Source of the DNA: DAOTZU01 sp034433995 | GTDB lineage: Bacteria > Chloroflexota > Anaerolineae > UBA1429 | Direction: 5' to 3' | Assembly (NCBI GenBank): GCA_034433995.1 | Contig: DAOTZU010000010.1 | Span: 1 to 9,309 of the forward strand | Length of the DNA stretch: 9,309 nt | In this document: positions 1 to 9,300 of the stretch, in pieces | How positions within the stretch are numbered: position 1 is the stretch's first letter | Layout: the number at the start of each line of letters is the position of its first letter | Position numbers and translations under genes: made by a program | The notes under the pieces: generated by a model | What the model saw: only the letters and a program-made list of their open reading frames with translations | Database searches by the model: none | Told to the model about the DNA's origin: nothing

Positions 1-867
1 GACGAGGGTGAGGGATTCGTAGGTCACCAGGGTAAGGGGGTAGGCCGTCCAGGGGAGGCCGGAGGAAGCCGGCGCGAGGGAGCGCACCCAACGGCCCGCC
101 AGCTCCACCGCTGCCCCCAGGCCGCCCGGGTTGAGCAGCAAGCCCGTGGCGCACAAGAGGAACACGCCCAGCCCCAAGAGCAGGTTAGCTCGCGTGACCA
201 CGGCGCGCCAGACCCGGTGCCCTTGGTCCGCCTCGCCCGCGCGATGGCGGAGAAGGACCCAGAGCGCGCCCGCCAGGATCGGCGTGTACATACCGGGGCC
301 GGCGGCCAGCCCCAAGGCCAGGGCGATGACCGCCAGGCGCAGATGCTGGGGCCTCTGGCTGCCCCAATAGCGGTGGATGGCAAGCAAGACCAAGGCGCTT
401 GCGGCCGTGGTGAGGATCGGCCCATCGGCTGTGCGCGAGAAATAGAACCAGGTGGGGGCGAAGGCGAACAAGAGCGCCGCCAAGAGGGCCCCCTTGCGTC
501 CCAGGATGTCGCGGGCGAAATAGGGCAGAGCCACCAATCCTGCCCCTACCAGGGCCGGCAACAACCGGACCGCCGCATCGGAGGCGCGGGTGAGGGCCGC
601 AAGAAGCAAGGTGAGATCAAAAATCAGAGGGGAATAATCAACCCACTGCCAAGAGAGTCCCCGCGCCGCGCGCCAGGCGGCCAGGGCGGTGTTGGCCTCG
701 CTCTCCAAAAGAGGCCAGCGGCCCAAGCCGGCCAGCCGCGCCGCCAGGGCGGCCAGCACCAGCAGGCCATAAAGGGCCACCTCCACCGTCAGCCAGGGGA
801 GAAGCACCCTGGGCGGCGGAGGAACCCGCTGCAACGTCTCTGGGTGAGCCTTTTTCCCATCGTTCAT
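1..867 (-). CDS. GT-C membrane protein, TIGR03663/Agl23-like (3' end beyond window)
   Basis: The frame runs from ATG at 867 to the left edge without a stop (289 visible residues), so the C-terminus is missing. A short charged N-terminus precedes a membrane segment at about residues 24-44. A first extracytoplasmic-type loop follows (LLESEAN at 53-59, DYSP at 77-80), then RLLPALVG (101-108), an FSR motif (143-145), and hydrophobic segments at about 155-180 and 225-245. This order matches the N-terminal half of TIGR03663 (Agl23-like), related to PMT/GT39 glycosyltransferases. The family's reported invariant DE and HGP appear here as SE and YSP, so this is a divergent member. GGAG at 879-876, eight bases upstream, supports the start at 867. 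An in-frame ATG at 894 is possible, but its GGAG lies only two bases away. The gene follows the YYY genes, as is common for this pair. Function is unknown; a sugar-transfer or flippase-associated role is inference. A generic GT39 protein is the alternative. Confidence 0.8.
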   Translation of the reverse strand, partial: MNDGKKAHPETLQRVPPPPRVLLPWLTVEVALYGLLVLAALAARLAGLGRWPLLESEANTALAAWRAARGLSWQWVDYSPLIFDLTLLLAALTRASDAAVRLLPALVGAGLVALPYFARDILGRKGALLAALLFAFAPTWFYFSRTADGPILTTAASALVLLAIHRYWGSQRPQHLRLAVIALALGLAAGPGMYTPILAGALWVLLRHRAGEADQGHRVWRAVVTRANLLLGLGVFLLCATGLLLNPGGLGAAVELAGRWVRSLAPASSGLPWTAYPLTLVTYESLTLV

Positions 868-969
868 GGCAAGTGCTCCATCCTTTCTGCCCATCTCTCC
901 AGCGCCCCAGGGATGCAGGTCCCTGCCCTTTTCTGGGGCGAGATCATGTCAAGGGGGTGTTAGCCTCCG
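868..969 (-). other. Intergenic gap with nested inverted repeat
   Basis: This is the only non-coding stretch in the window, 102 bases between the copy C stop and the Agl23-like start. It contains a perfect 8-base inverted repeat, CGCCCCAG (903-910) and CTGGGGCG (933-940), enclosing a smaller one, GCAGG (915-919) and CCTGC (922-926). No T-run follows on either strand, so it does not look like a canonical intrinsic terminator. It could fold in the leader of the downstream gene or act as a processing or attenuation element; that is inference. Confidence 0.4.
876..885 (-). promoter_or_regulatory. Shine-Dalgarno of the Agl23-like gene
   Basis: On the minus strand AAGGATGGAG ends eight bases before the ATG at 867. 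This spacing favours 867 over the in-frame ATG at 894, whose only purine-rich stretch (GGAGAG) abuts the codon. Confidence 0.5.
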
Positions 970-3378
970 CTAGCGCTCGTAGATGACCACCGTGCCCTGC
1001 TCAAAGGCGCGCCCCATGAGCTGATCGAATTTGCGGAGCATGGCTTGATTCAGCCGATACTTGTTGCGCTCCAATGGGCCAACATAGACATAAGTGATGC
1101 CATATTTATCCAGTAGGGCCCAAGTTTGGGCTGCGTCGGTGCTCTGGTAAAGGGTGGCGAGATCCGGTTCGCGGCGGGCCGGCTCGTCATAGTTGCCGCG
1201 CCACTGGAGTTCGTGGCCGCCCCAGCCCAACACGGTGGGGATGCCTGTGTGGGCCGAGACCCAATTATACTCGGAATAGGAGCCGCCCGGCGCCTCCGCC
1301 ATCACCGCGTCGGGTTTGGCGTGGGCCCGCAGCCATTGGATGGCGGCGTATTCATCCGGACGATACTGGGCCACGTAACGCGTGCCATCCAGGGTGGGCT
1401 GGCCCTGAAAGCCGTTGGCCTTGCTGGCCGTGGCGGTGACGGTGTAGGTCAAGCCGGCGGCCACCAAGAGCAACATCACCGCTGCCCAAAGCCCCAACCC
1501 TGCCCGCGCCCACACGGTCCCCCGGCGCAGTTGCTCAACGAGGTAGAAACTGCCGTAGGCGGCGGCGATCCCCAAGAGCACCCAGGCTTGGTAGTAGAAT
1601 TTGAACACGGTGTTCATGCGGGTGCCAAAAGTATCGCGCAAAAAGATAAATTCCACGCTGGCGGTGAGAAGCAGGCCGGCCACGAGACACAGGAGCGCCA
1701 TCAGCGTGCTGGCCTCAAGGCGCGGACGGGGCTCTGCTTGGGCCGTCATCGGTTGGTTACCCCAAAGGAGCACCACGCCGGCCAGGCCGGCCAGGCCGAA
1801 GGTCAGCGCGGCCGTCCACCAACCCTGGGTCAAGGATAGGAAGGTAAGGGCCAGCGCCGCGCCGCCCGCGATCTGGGCCCCCAAGGGCCAGCGGCGCATC
1901 TCCGGGCTTGCCCGCCGCTGGCGCACAAGCAAAGCCACCACCAAGCTGGCCGCAGGGTAGATGAACGCGCCGAACATGAGCAGGTACTGGTGCAGCCGGG
2001 TCTTGATCCCCTGCACCAGACCGAGGCCCCCCGCCTGGGAACGGAACCCCAGGTAAAAGGGCAAATAAAGGAAAAGCCCCAAGGCGAGAAGGATCAGGCC
2101 CAGGGAGATGGTATCCCCAAGCCAGCCCCAGCCTGGGCGCCCGTGGGCCCGCTGGCGCTGAATGGCGTAGGCCAGCACAAAGAGGCCCAGGTAGATGGGA
2201 TAATCCCAGGTGTTCAAAAAGCCTAGCGCGCCCAGGAGCAGGCCCCAAAGGAGGAGCTCGCCGGGACCGCCGGCCCAAAGGGCCTGGGCGCTCTGCCACA
2301 ACTTGGCCCACCGGCCCCCGTTGGACGAAGGTTCCTGGGCCTGGGCGTCGGAGCGGCTCAAGAGCAGGTTCAAGGCCAGCGCCAGGGCCAAGAAGACAAA
2401 AGGCAAGGTGAGCACATGGGGGTGATTATCGCCCAAGAGGAAACTGAAGAAGGGGAATTCGTCAATCACCTCCATGGATTGGCCCAGGGCATCGCGATCG
2501 TGGATCACCCGGGAGGCGCGCCACCACCACCAACCGTCGGTGGGATACCACGTGGAGCTGGGCGCTGTGGCCTGGAGGTTCTTTACGTCCAGCCAGCGCC
2601 AGAGCGCCTCGGAGCCGCCGCCCCTGGCCCGCAGCACCTCAAAGACCCCCTCCAGGTTGCCCATCAGCGCCACCAAGAGCGCGCCCCACAGCCCGGCCAG
2701 GATCCCGGCCCGCGAGACAGCCCGTCCCAGGGCCTCACCGATCCCCTGGCGGTGGTCTAGATAGGCTTGGGCCAGGTTGTACACCAGGCTAAAGGCGCCG
2801 TTCACCGTCAAGGCAAAGAGGGTGATGCCGGTGAGGTTGAAGGTGACGTCGCTGGCCAGCCCTGAAAGCCGGGTGAGGAAGGCGGCGATGACATAGCCGA
2901 AATAGTAGTAGCTGATGGCATAACCGGAGAGCCATTGATCCCGCGGTGGGAAGGTGCGGCTGCGCAGGATGGCGTTGATAAAGCCGAACTCCATGGGCTT
3001 TTCGGTGTAGGCGATCTCGGGATTATAGGCCCGAAAGAGGGCAAAGGCGGCCAGGGCCACAAGGAACAGGATCTCGGTGGTCAGGATGAGCCCTTTGCCC
3101 GCGACCAGGGCGGCGCGCAGGCGCGGGCCTTCCCGCTGCCACAGCCAGGCGGAAAGGCATCCCACCAAGAGCAGCACAAAAACGGCGCTGGATGTGGTGT
3201 TGGGCACCAGGCCCAAGGTGACCAACAGCCAAAAGAGGTAACCGCTGAGCAGCAGGCCCACCTGTCGGGCGAACCCCACGCCGCGATCGGGCAGGAAACG
3301 CAACAGTTTCATCGTGATGGGCAGGGCCAGGAGGCCCACCAGTTCTAACACCAACCACCAGAGGAGCAAGGCGAACAT
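970..3378 (-). CDS. DUF2298 / Chlor_Arch_YYY membrane protein, single module (copy C)
   Basis: This 802-residue, very hydrophobic protein fits the single-copy class of TIGR03662 (usually about 700-900 residues). It has roughly 14-17 membrane segments between residues 3 and 645 and a soluble tail at about 660-802. Family landmarks in order are NPE...EKP (119-128), the signature YYYFG (157-161), FNL (180-182), GNLEG (240-244), WWWWRASRVI (283-292), IDEFPFFSF (305-313), DNHPH (317-321), NTWDYPIY (389-396), RMNTVFKF (587-594), and in the tail LDGTRY (663-668), MAEAPG (693-698), GWGGHELQWRG (718-728) and YVYVG (763-767). The start is supported because the N-terminus aligns with the first membrane segment of copies A and B, and AGGGGAG lies eight bases upstream. 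The stop is TAG at 972-970. It overlaps the upstream stop by one base, so co-translation is likely. Biochemical function is unknown; a GT-C-like envelope glycan role is inference. Confidence 0.9.
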   Translation of the reverse strand: MFALLLWWLVLELVGLLALPITMKLLRFLPDRGVGFARQVGLLLSGYLFWLLVTLGLVPNTTSSAVFVLLLVGCLSAWLWQREGPRLRAALVAGKGLILTTEILFLVALAAFALFRAYNPEIAYTEKPMEFGFINAILRSRTFPPRDQWLSGYAISYYYFGYVIAAFLTRLSGLASDVTFNLTGITLFALTVNGAFSLVYNLAQAYLDHRQGIGEALGRAVSRAGILAGLWGALLVALMGNLEGVFEVLRARGGGSEALWRWLDVKNLQATAPSSTWYPTDGWWWWRASRVIHDRDALGQSMEVIDEFPFFSFLLGDNHPHVLTLPFVFLALALALNLLLSRSDAQAQEPSSNGGRWAKLWQSAQALWAGGPGELLLWGLLLGALGFLNTWDYPIYLGLFVLAYAIQRQRAHGRPGWGWLGDTISLGLILLALGLFLYLPFYLGFRSQAGGLGLVQGIKTRLHQYLLMFGAFIYPAASLVVALLVRQRRASPEMRRWPLGAQIAGGAALALTFLSLTQGWWTAALTFGLAGLAGVVLLWGNQPMTAQAEPRPRLEASTLMALLCLVAGLLLTASVEFIFLRDTFGTRMNTVFKFYYQAWVLLGIAAAYGSFYLVEQLRRGTVWARAGLGLWAAVMLLLVAAGLTYTVTATASKANGFQGQPTLDGTRYVAQYRPDEYAAIQWLRAHAKPDAVMAEAPGGSYSEYNWVSAHTGIPTVLGWGGHELQWRGNYDEPARREPDLATLYQSTDAAQTWALLDKYGITYVYVGPLERNKYRLNQAMLRKFDQLMGRAFEQGTVVIYER

Positions 3379-6300
3379 CAGGGCGTCTCCCCTTTCACCG
3401 CATAGATATCCACGCGCTCGTTATGGAACACCTGCGCCAGGTAGCCGCTCTGGACCAAGGCCTCGAACTTGTCCAACCCCGGTCCGGCGTAGGCAATCCG
3501 CTCGAGCTGTCCCACATAAATATAACGCACACGGTGGCGCCGCACAATCGCCCCCCACGCAGCCCAATCGGTGGTGGTGTAGAGCTCGGCGGCGTCCTGC
3601 TCCCGTGGCGAGACCTGCGCCCAGGGGCGCTGCTCCGCCTCATGGGCGCCCAGCAGGGTGGGCAACCCCGTGTAGGAGGAGACGCGCAGCCCTCCTTCGC
3701 GGTAAAAGCCCAAAGGCGCCTCGGCCAGGACGGGGGTGCCGCGCACGTTTTCCCAGAGCCAACGGATGGCCTCGCGCTCGTAGCGCAGCTCGATGACATG
3801 GGCCTCGTCGGGCCAGTGGTAACGGGCCGTCTCCATATAGGCGGTGCCATCCAGGGTCCAACGGGGAGCCTCGCCATCCGGAAAGCGCTCGTTCACCCGC
3901 GCGGGGATGGCCAAGACCGGATAGACCAGCGCCGCCGCGGCCAAGAGCAGAAAAGTGGCTCTCCAGGGGAGCCGCAACCACGGCCTCCCAGGCGCAATCT
4001 TGGGCCACAGCGTCGGCAGGGCGCTGCCCAGGGCCAACCCCAAAAGCACCCAGGCCTGGATGCCGAACTTGAACACCGTGTTCATCCGGCGCCATTCAGA
4101 GCCGGCGAGAAAGTCTTTTAAATAGACGATTTCACAACCGGCGAGGATCCCCAGGGCGAGCAAGACCATGAGGCGCCGGAAAAAGGTCGCCTGGTCGGCG
4201 CGGCCCCCCAAAAGCAGCGCGCCGGCCATCAACGCGGGGCAGGCCGTGAGGGCCAGGGCCCAAGCCCCCTGGCCGATCAAGCCCACGGCCAGGGCCAAGG
4301 CCGCCACCCAAAGCAATGCCCCCAACCCCCAGGCGATGTAGCCCCAGCGATGGCAGGCCCAGGCCCACCGGCGCACCCGCTCCAGGCGCCAACGGGCGAT
4401 CAGCCTGCCCCAGCGCCGCAGGGGCCAGGTCTCTTGGGACCAAAGGGCGATCTGGGAGAGGGCAAGAAAGAGCCACAAGCCCCAGATGGCAAGAAAGGGC
4501 GCCAGCGGCGAGCGCTCTCCGGGCGGCACCGCGGCCAGGCCCACGTATTGGGCCTGGTAGTGGGCGTAAAAGGGCGCGTAAAGCAGCAGGGCGGTCAGGA
4601 CGAGCAAAGAAAAGCTCACCGCCGCCTCGCTCAAGCCTCTGCGTCCCCCTCGGCAGCCGCGGTAGGCCAAGGCGCCGCCCGCGAGGACCAGATAGGTGGG
4701 CAGATCCCAGGTGTTGATGGCCCCCAGCGCCCCCACGGCCAAAGCCAGCAGCAGCCAACGCAGCGCCTGGCGGGGCAAGCCCTCGCCCTCCGTGCCCAAC
4801 ATGGCCCAACCCAGGGCGGCCGCCAGAATGGTGAAGGGGATGCCGATCATGTGGGGATGCAGATCGGCAAAGAGAAAGCTGAAAAAAGGGAATTCGTTGA
4901 TGGTGTAGGGGATCACCCGGGTGGCCCGGTACCAATAATCAAAGCCGGGCCAGGTGGCCTGCCCCGCCAGCAGGCGGCCCAGGCCGGTGAAAACGCGGGA
5001 CAGGTCGGCCCAGGAGACGCGATAGTCGGGGAAGGTGGCCCCGCCGGCCCGGGCCAGCTGCTCCAGCACCTGCAGGGCGCCGGTGAGGTTGCCCAGGAGC
5101 GCCACCGCCGCTGCCGCACCCAGGCCCGCCAGAAGGCCTATCCTCTCCCTCTCCTCTGTGGGGGGAGGGCCGTGGTGCGCACAAAAGCCACGGGATAGCT
5201 TCCCTCCCCTCTCCCCTGTGAGGGTAAGGCGTAGCATTTCTTGCGCACCGGCTGCGGTCGTGCACCTTCCCCTCTCCCCTGTGGGGAGAGGACATAGAAT
5301 CTCTCGCGCACCAGCTCTGGCCAGGCGCTTTCCCCTCTCCCCTGTGGGGAGAGGGATAGGGTGAGGGGAGATGGCCGCGTGAGCACACCCCTCACCCCGG
5401 CCCTCTCCCCAAAGGGGAGAGGGTGTGGAGGCACGAACCCCACGCCCTAAACCCGAAACCCCAAGATGCCGCCCCACGGCGAAGGCATGCACGACGGTGA
5501 GGGCAAAAAACGTGGGCACGGCGAGGTTAAAGCCCACCTCGGGATGCACGCCGCTAAGCTTGATCAAGATCGTGGCCAGAAATTGGCCGTAATAATAATA
5601 ATTGAGATAGCCGCCGGCGAAATAGGGATCGTAGGGCGGCATATAGGCGGATTTGTTCAGGGCGTTGAGGATGGCGATCTCCATCATCTTTTCGCCGCCG
5701 AACCAAGGCTGCCAGAGATCGGGGTTCAACAGGCGCAGGCCGACAAACGCCAGGAAGGCCAAGGAGAACAGGCCCTCCTCGATGAGCACCAGACGGCGCC
5801 ACCGCCGCCAGGTGCTCCACATCTCAGGGCGCCGTCGGCCGTAGAGAAAAAAAGAGCACGCTCCCACCAGGGCGAGGGCAGCCCAGGCCATGGGGGGACT
5901 GTTGGCCACCAGGCGCAGGCTGGCCCCGATCCACACCAGGTAGCCCACGAGCAACAACCCCAGCCCCTTGGCCAGGGCATAGCCTCCATCGGCCATGGGC
6001 AAGGCCTTGGCCACCAAGGGCCAGGCGGCCAGGCCCACCAGCTCCACCACCAGCCACCAACATAGGATCGCCCCCCAGGTGGATGCGCGGGCCAGGGGGT
6101 TCCAGCCGCGACCGTTCAGGACCGGCAATTGTTCCACCGGCACATCCAGGAGCAAGGTCTTGCCTTCGGGCTTGGGGGCCTCGCCCTCCGGCTTGTCCGG
6201 GCCCTCGGCCCGCACCGGCCCCGCCAACCAATGCCGGGCGATCCAAGCGAACAGGCCATGCTGCGAGCTCTGGGCGGTTTCGTGCTCTCCCTCGGTGGGG

Positions 6301-9300
6301 GCAGGGCGTCGCCAGGCCCCCACTTCCTGCCCCTCCGCACCGAGGACGCGGTAGATGGTCACCGGCCCCTGGCGGTAGACCACCTCCAGGGCGGAGCCGA
6401 CCATAGCCTCGAACTTGGCCAGGCCTTTGGGATCGTAATAGGCCTGCTCCAATTCGCCCACATAGATGTAGCTGACATGGTAGCGGTCAATGATCTTGCG
6501 GGCCACGGCCCAATCTTGGGTGTTGTAGAGGTCACGCAGGTCTTGCAGGCGCCAATCCACCACGATGCCGCTCACCGCGGCGCGCTGTTGTTTCTGGTGC
6601 CAATCCCAGCCGATGATGGTGGGGAGCCCCGTGTACACCGAGATGCGGCTGCCCCAGCGATAGAGGGGCGTGTTGGCCTCAGCGATAACGGGCGAGCCTT
6701 GGATGTGGTCCTGGAGCCACAGAATGGCTTGGCGGTCGTGCTCCAACACCAGTTCGCGGTTGTTATCGTGGTAGCGGGCGGTGGTCATATAGTGGGCGCC
6801 GTCCAGCCCGCCGGGCAGGGAAGGATCCCAGCGGTCGCGCACCTTGCCATAGGTGGCGTAGATGGGGTAAAGGCTGACGCCGATGAGGAGCAGGGTCAAG
6901 GCCGTCTGCCAGAGTTGGCGCGGGGTCTTGGGCCAGGCCAATCGCCGCGGCCAAAGGTGGGCCAGGGCCACGGCCGAGACGATGCCCCACAGGATCCACA
7001 CCTGGAGGTAGAACTTGAACACCGTGTTCATCCGCCCGATATCGCCCTTGAGCACGATGTATTCCACGGCCAGGGTGAGGGCCATACCCACGGCCACCCA
7101 CAGCGTCTGGAGCCGGCGCTCGGGGCTGGCGTGGCGGTACAAGGTGAGGGCCCCGGCCAGCACCAGGATGGGCAAGCCCAGGAGCAACACCCAGGCCTTG
7201 ACCATCACCAGGGCCAAGCAAACCGCCCCCAGAAAGATCAAGCCGGCCCAACCCAGCTCATAGCCGGCGCTCTGGCAGCGCACCAGCAAGGCGTAAAGGT
7301 GCCAGGCCCGGCGCCGCCGCCCGTTGTGGCCCAAAAACAACCGCGCCGCCCGCGCCAGACCGTTACGCATCTCTCGCGCCATGACCTGGCTGAGCAAGTA
7401 GCTGACCAGGATAAACAGGAACGTGCCGTGGATGATGAGGTAGGAGCCGATATCCGTCCTTTCCCCTTTCCACGGCTCGATGCTGGAGTAGGCCGAGCCG
7501 AAATGGGCATGATAGGGGCGAAAGAGCAACAAGGTCAAGATCAGAACATAGCCCGCGCGCAGGGCCAACTGGGTCAGGGAATGTTGGTCCACCCGTCGGT
7601 ATTCCTCGTAGGCGGCGATGGCCAGGGCCACCAAGGCGATGCCGGTGTAGGTGGGAAAATCCCAAGTGTTGTTGCACCACAATTCGCCCAACACCAGGCC
7701 GAGGAGGGTCAATTGCCAGACCAAGGCCCAATCGAACGCCCGCCACCGGGCCAGGATCCGTTGGCCGAGGCCCCTCGGCGCTGCCACAGGAGCACGGGCG
7801 CCCTCGTCTCGGGCCAGGCGCGCCAGGGCCTCCACGGGCCGCGCCACCAAACTCGTCACCACCCCCAAGGCCAGCAAGGCGAAGGGCATGGCCGTGAGAT
7901 GGGCGTGCAGGTCGGCATAGAGGAAGGTGAAAAAGGGGAACTCGTTGATCTCGCCGTGCTGCATGATACGGCTGGCGTTCCAATACCACCATTCGCTGCG
8001 GAAGGGCAGCCGCTGCCCCTTGAAGAGCAAGGCCCCCAGGCCGGCCAGGGTCTGGGCCAGCTTGGCCAGACCGGGGATGGCGCTCGGCAGGGCGACGTTC
8101 TTGCCCAGCTCCTGCAGGCCGCCCAGCAAAAGTTTCACCTCGCCCAGGTTGCCCACCACGGCCACCAAGAGCGCCCCCACCAGGCCGAAGCGCAGGGCCC
8201 GTGGCCACCAACCGTCCTCATCCTCGCCGGCGGGGATGAGGTTAAAGGTCACACAACAGGCACCCATGGCCGTCAGGGCGAACCAGGTGGGGATGGCCAG
8301 GTTGTAGGCCACCGTGGGCACGATGCCGCTGAGCTTGATGAAGGTGGCCACCACCACGAAACCCCAATAGTAGTAGTTGATATACCCCCCGGCGAACCAC
8401 GGATCGTAGGGCGGGAAATAGGTGCTTTTGATGATGGCGTTGAGGTAGGCCAGGTCCCTGGGTTTCTCGCCGCCCGTCACGGGGTGCCAGAGGTCGGGGT
8501 TGCCCCAACGGATCAGCCAAAAGGCCAGGAAAAAGAGCAGGAAGAGCGCTTCGTTGGCCACCAGCAGCCGCCAACGGGCGCGCACATAGGCCGCCAGGGC
8601 CCGCCGTTGGCTCCAGGCCACCACAGCCGAGGCCGCCACCAGGCCCGCCAGCGCCACGACGATGGTTGCCCGCGTGTACGGCGCCAGCTTGAGGCTGGCC
8701 GCAAGCCAGGGAAGGTAGGCCAGCAGCAACAACCCCAGGGCCTTGGCCAGGGCATAGCCGCGATCGCGCAGGCGACGAAAGGCCACGAACCCCAGCGGGA
8801 AGGCCACCCACCCCACCACCTCCAACAGGAGCAACCAGCTCAAGGTGGGCAGGCGATTAGCCAGGCTCGAGCGATCAAATATCTCGGACCAGGTGCCACC
8901 CTGGCGTTGGCGGATGGCCTCGTCCTCGGTGAGCATCAAGTTGTTGGGCGCCTGGGTCACCTGCAGCGGCCGGATGCGCACAATGCGTTCCAGGTCGTAG
9001 CCCTCGAACAAGGCCCGCACCTGCTCCATGGAGAAATCATCCCGCTTCTTGAACAAGAGCACCTTGGGGTGGTCGTACACGGTGAAGGATTCGTCGGCGC
9101 CGTCGTCGTTGATCTCGATGCCGAACAAGCGCGGCCGCGAGGTGAAGGTCTTGACCAGGTCGTACCCCAGCTCGCCGGAAAAGAGGGCTTGGTAATAGCG
9201 CGTGGTCATGGGGTAGCGGCTGGGCAGCCTGGGGATGGATGCATAGAGGCGGTTGCTGCTCAGGCAGATATAGTCGATCTGCTCCAGACAGGAGTAGAAC

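Larger units (their letters stand above)
3390..6089 (-). other. YYY domain copy B, interrupted by an in-frame repeat insert
   Basis: This is residues about 1041-1940 of the giant protein. Landmarks are NPDLW (1162-1166), GGEK (1171-1174), NYYYYG (1203-1208), FNLAVPT (1227-1233), then the insert (1251-1357), GNLTG (1373-1377), YWYRATRVI (1425-1433), INEFPFFSF (1437-1445), DLHPH (1449-1453), NTWDLPTY (1499-1506), RMNTVFKF (1708-1715), LDGTAY (1786-1791), LAEAPLG (1828-1834), YTGLPTLLGAHE (1846-1857) and YIYVGQLE (1896-1903). All core motifs are kept on both sides of the insert. The tail motif is about two residues shorter than in A and C (LGAHE against GWDWHQ and GWGGHE). Confidence 0.85.

Noticed and set aside
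947..952. Exact TTGACA (-35 type) on the minus strand upstream of the Agl23-like gene.
   Set aside because: No recognisable -10 hexamer lies 15-19 bases downstream; the sequence there is GC-rich (AGGGCA). A six-base match alone is weak.
217..963. Plus-strand open frame of 248 codons.
   Set aside because: The translation is Gln/Gly/Arg-rich without domain features and lies opposite the well-supported Agl23-like gene; it is a high-GC shadow.
1775..1800. Short tandem run of ggccaggcc.
   Set aside because: It encodes GLAGLAG within a membrane helix of copy C and spans under 30 bases, consistent with codon bias.
4350..5198. Plus-strand open frame of 282 codons opposite copy B.
   Set aside because: Low-complexity Gln/Gly/Ala-rich composition, complementary to conserved YYY motifs on the other strand, so not a real gene.
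5141..5423. CRISPR-like geometry: palindromic repeats of about 23 bases with intervals of about 37-40 bases.
   Set aside because: The intervals resemble each other and are coding in frame, the repeats are uneven in quality, one unit is inverted, no cas gene is near, and the array lies inside a conserved membrane protein.
5138..5443. Minus-strand 101-residue frame with repeated SPQGRGE peptide.
   Set aside because: This is the repeat array read in another phase. The phase that continues into conserved YYY sequence on both sides is the real one.
5589..5604. Short AT-rich trinucleotide run (taataataataatt) resembling a microsatellite.
   Set aside because: On the minus strand it simply encodes the family signature NYYYY in copy B; the equivalent site in copies A and C is also Tyr-rich.
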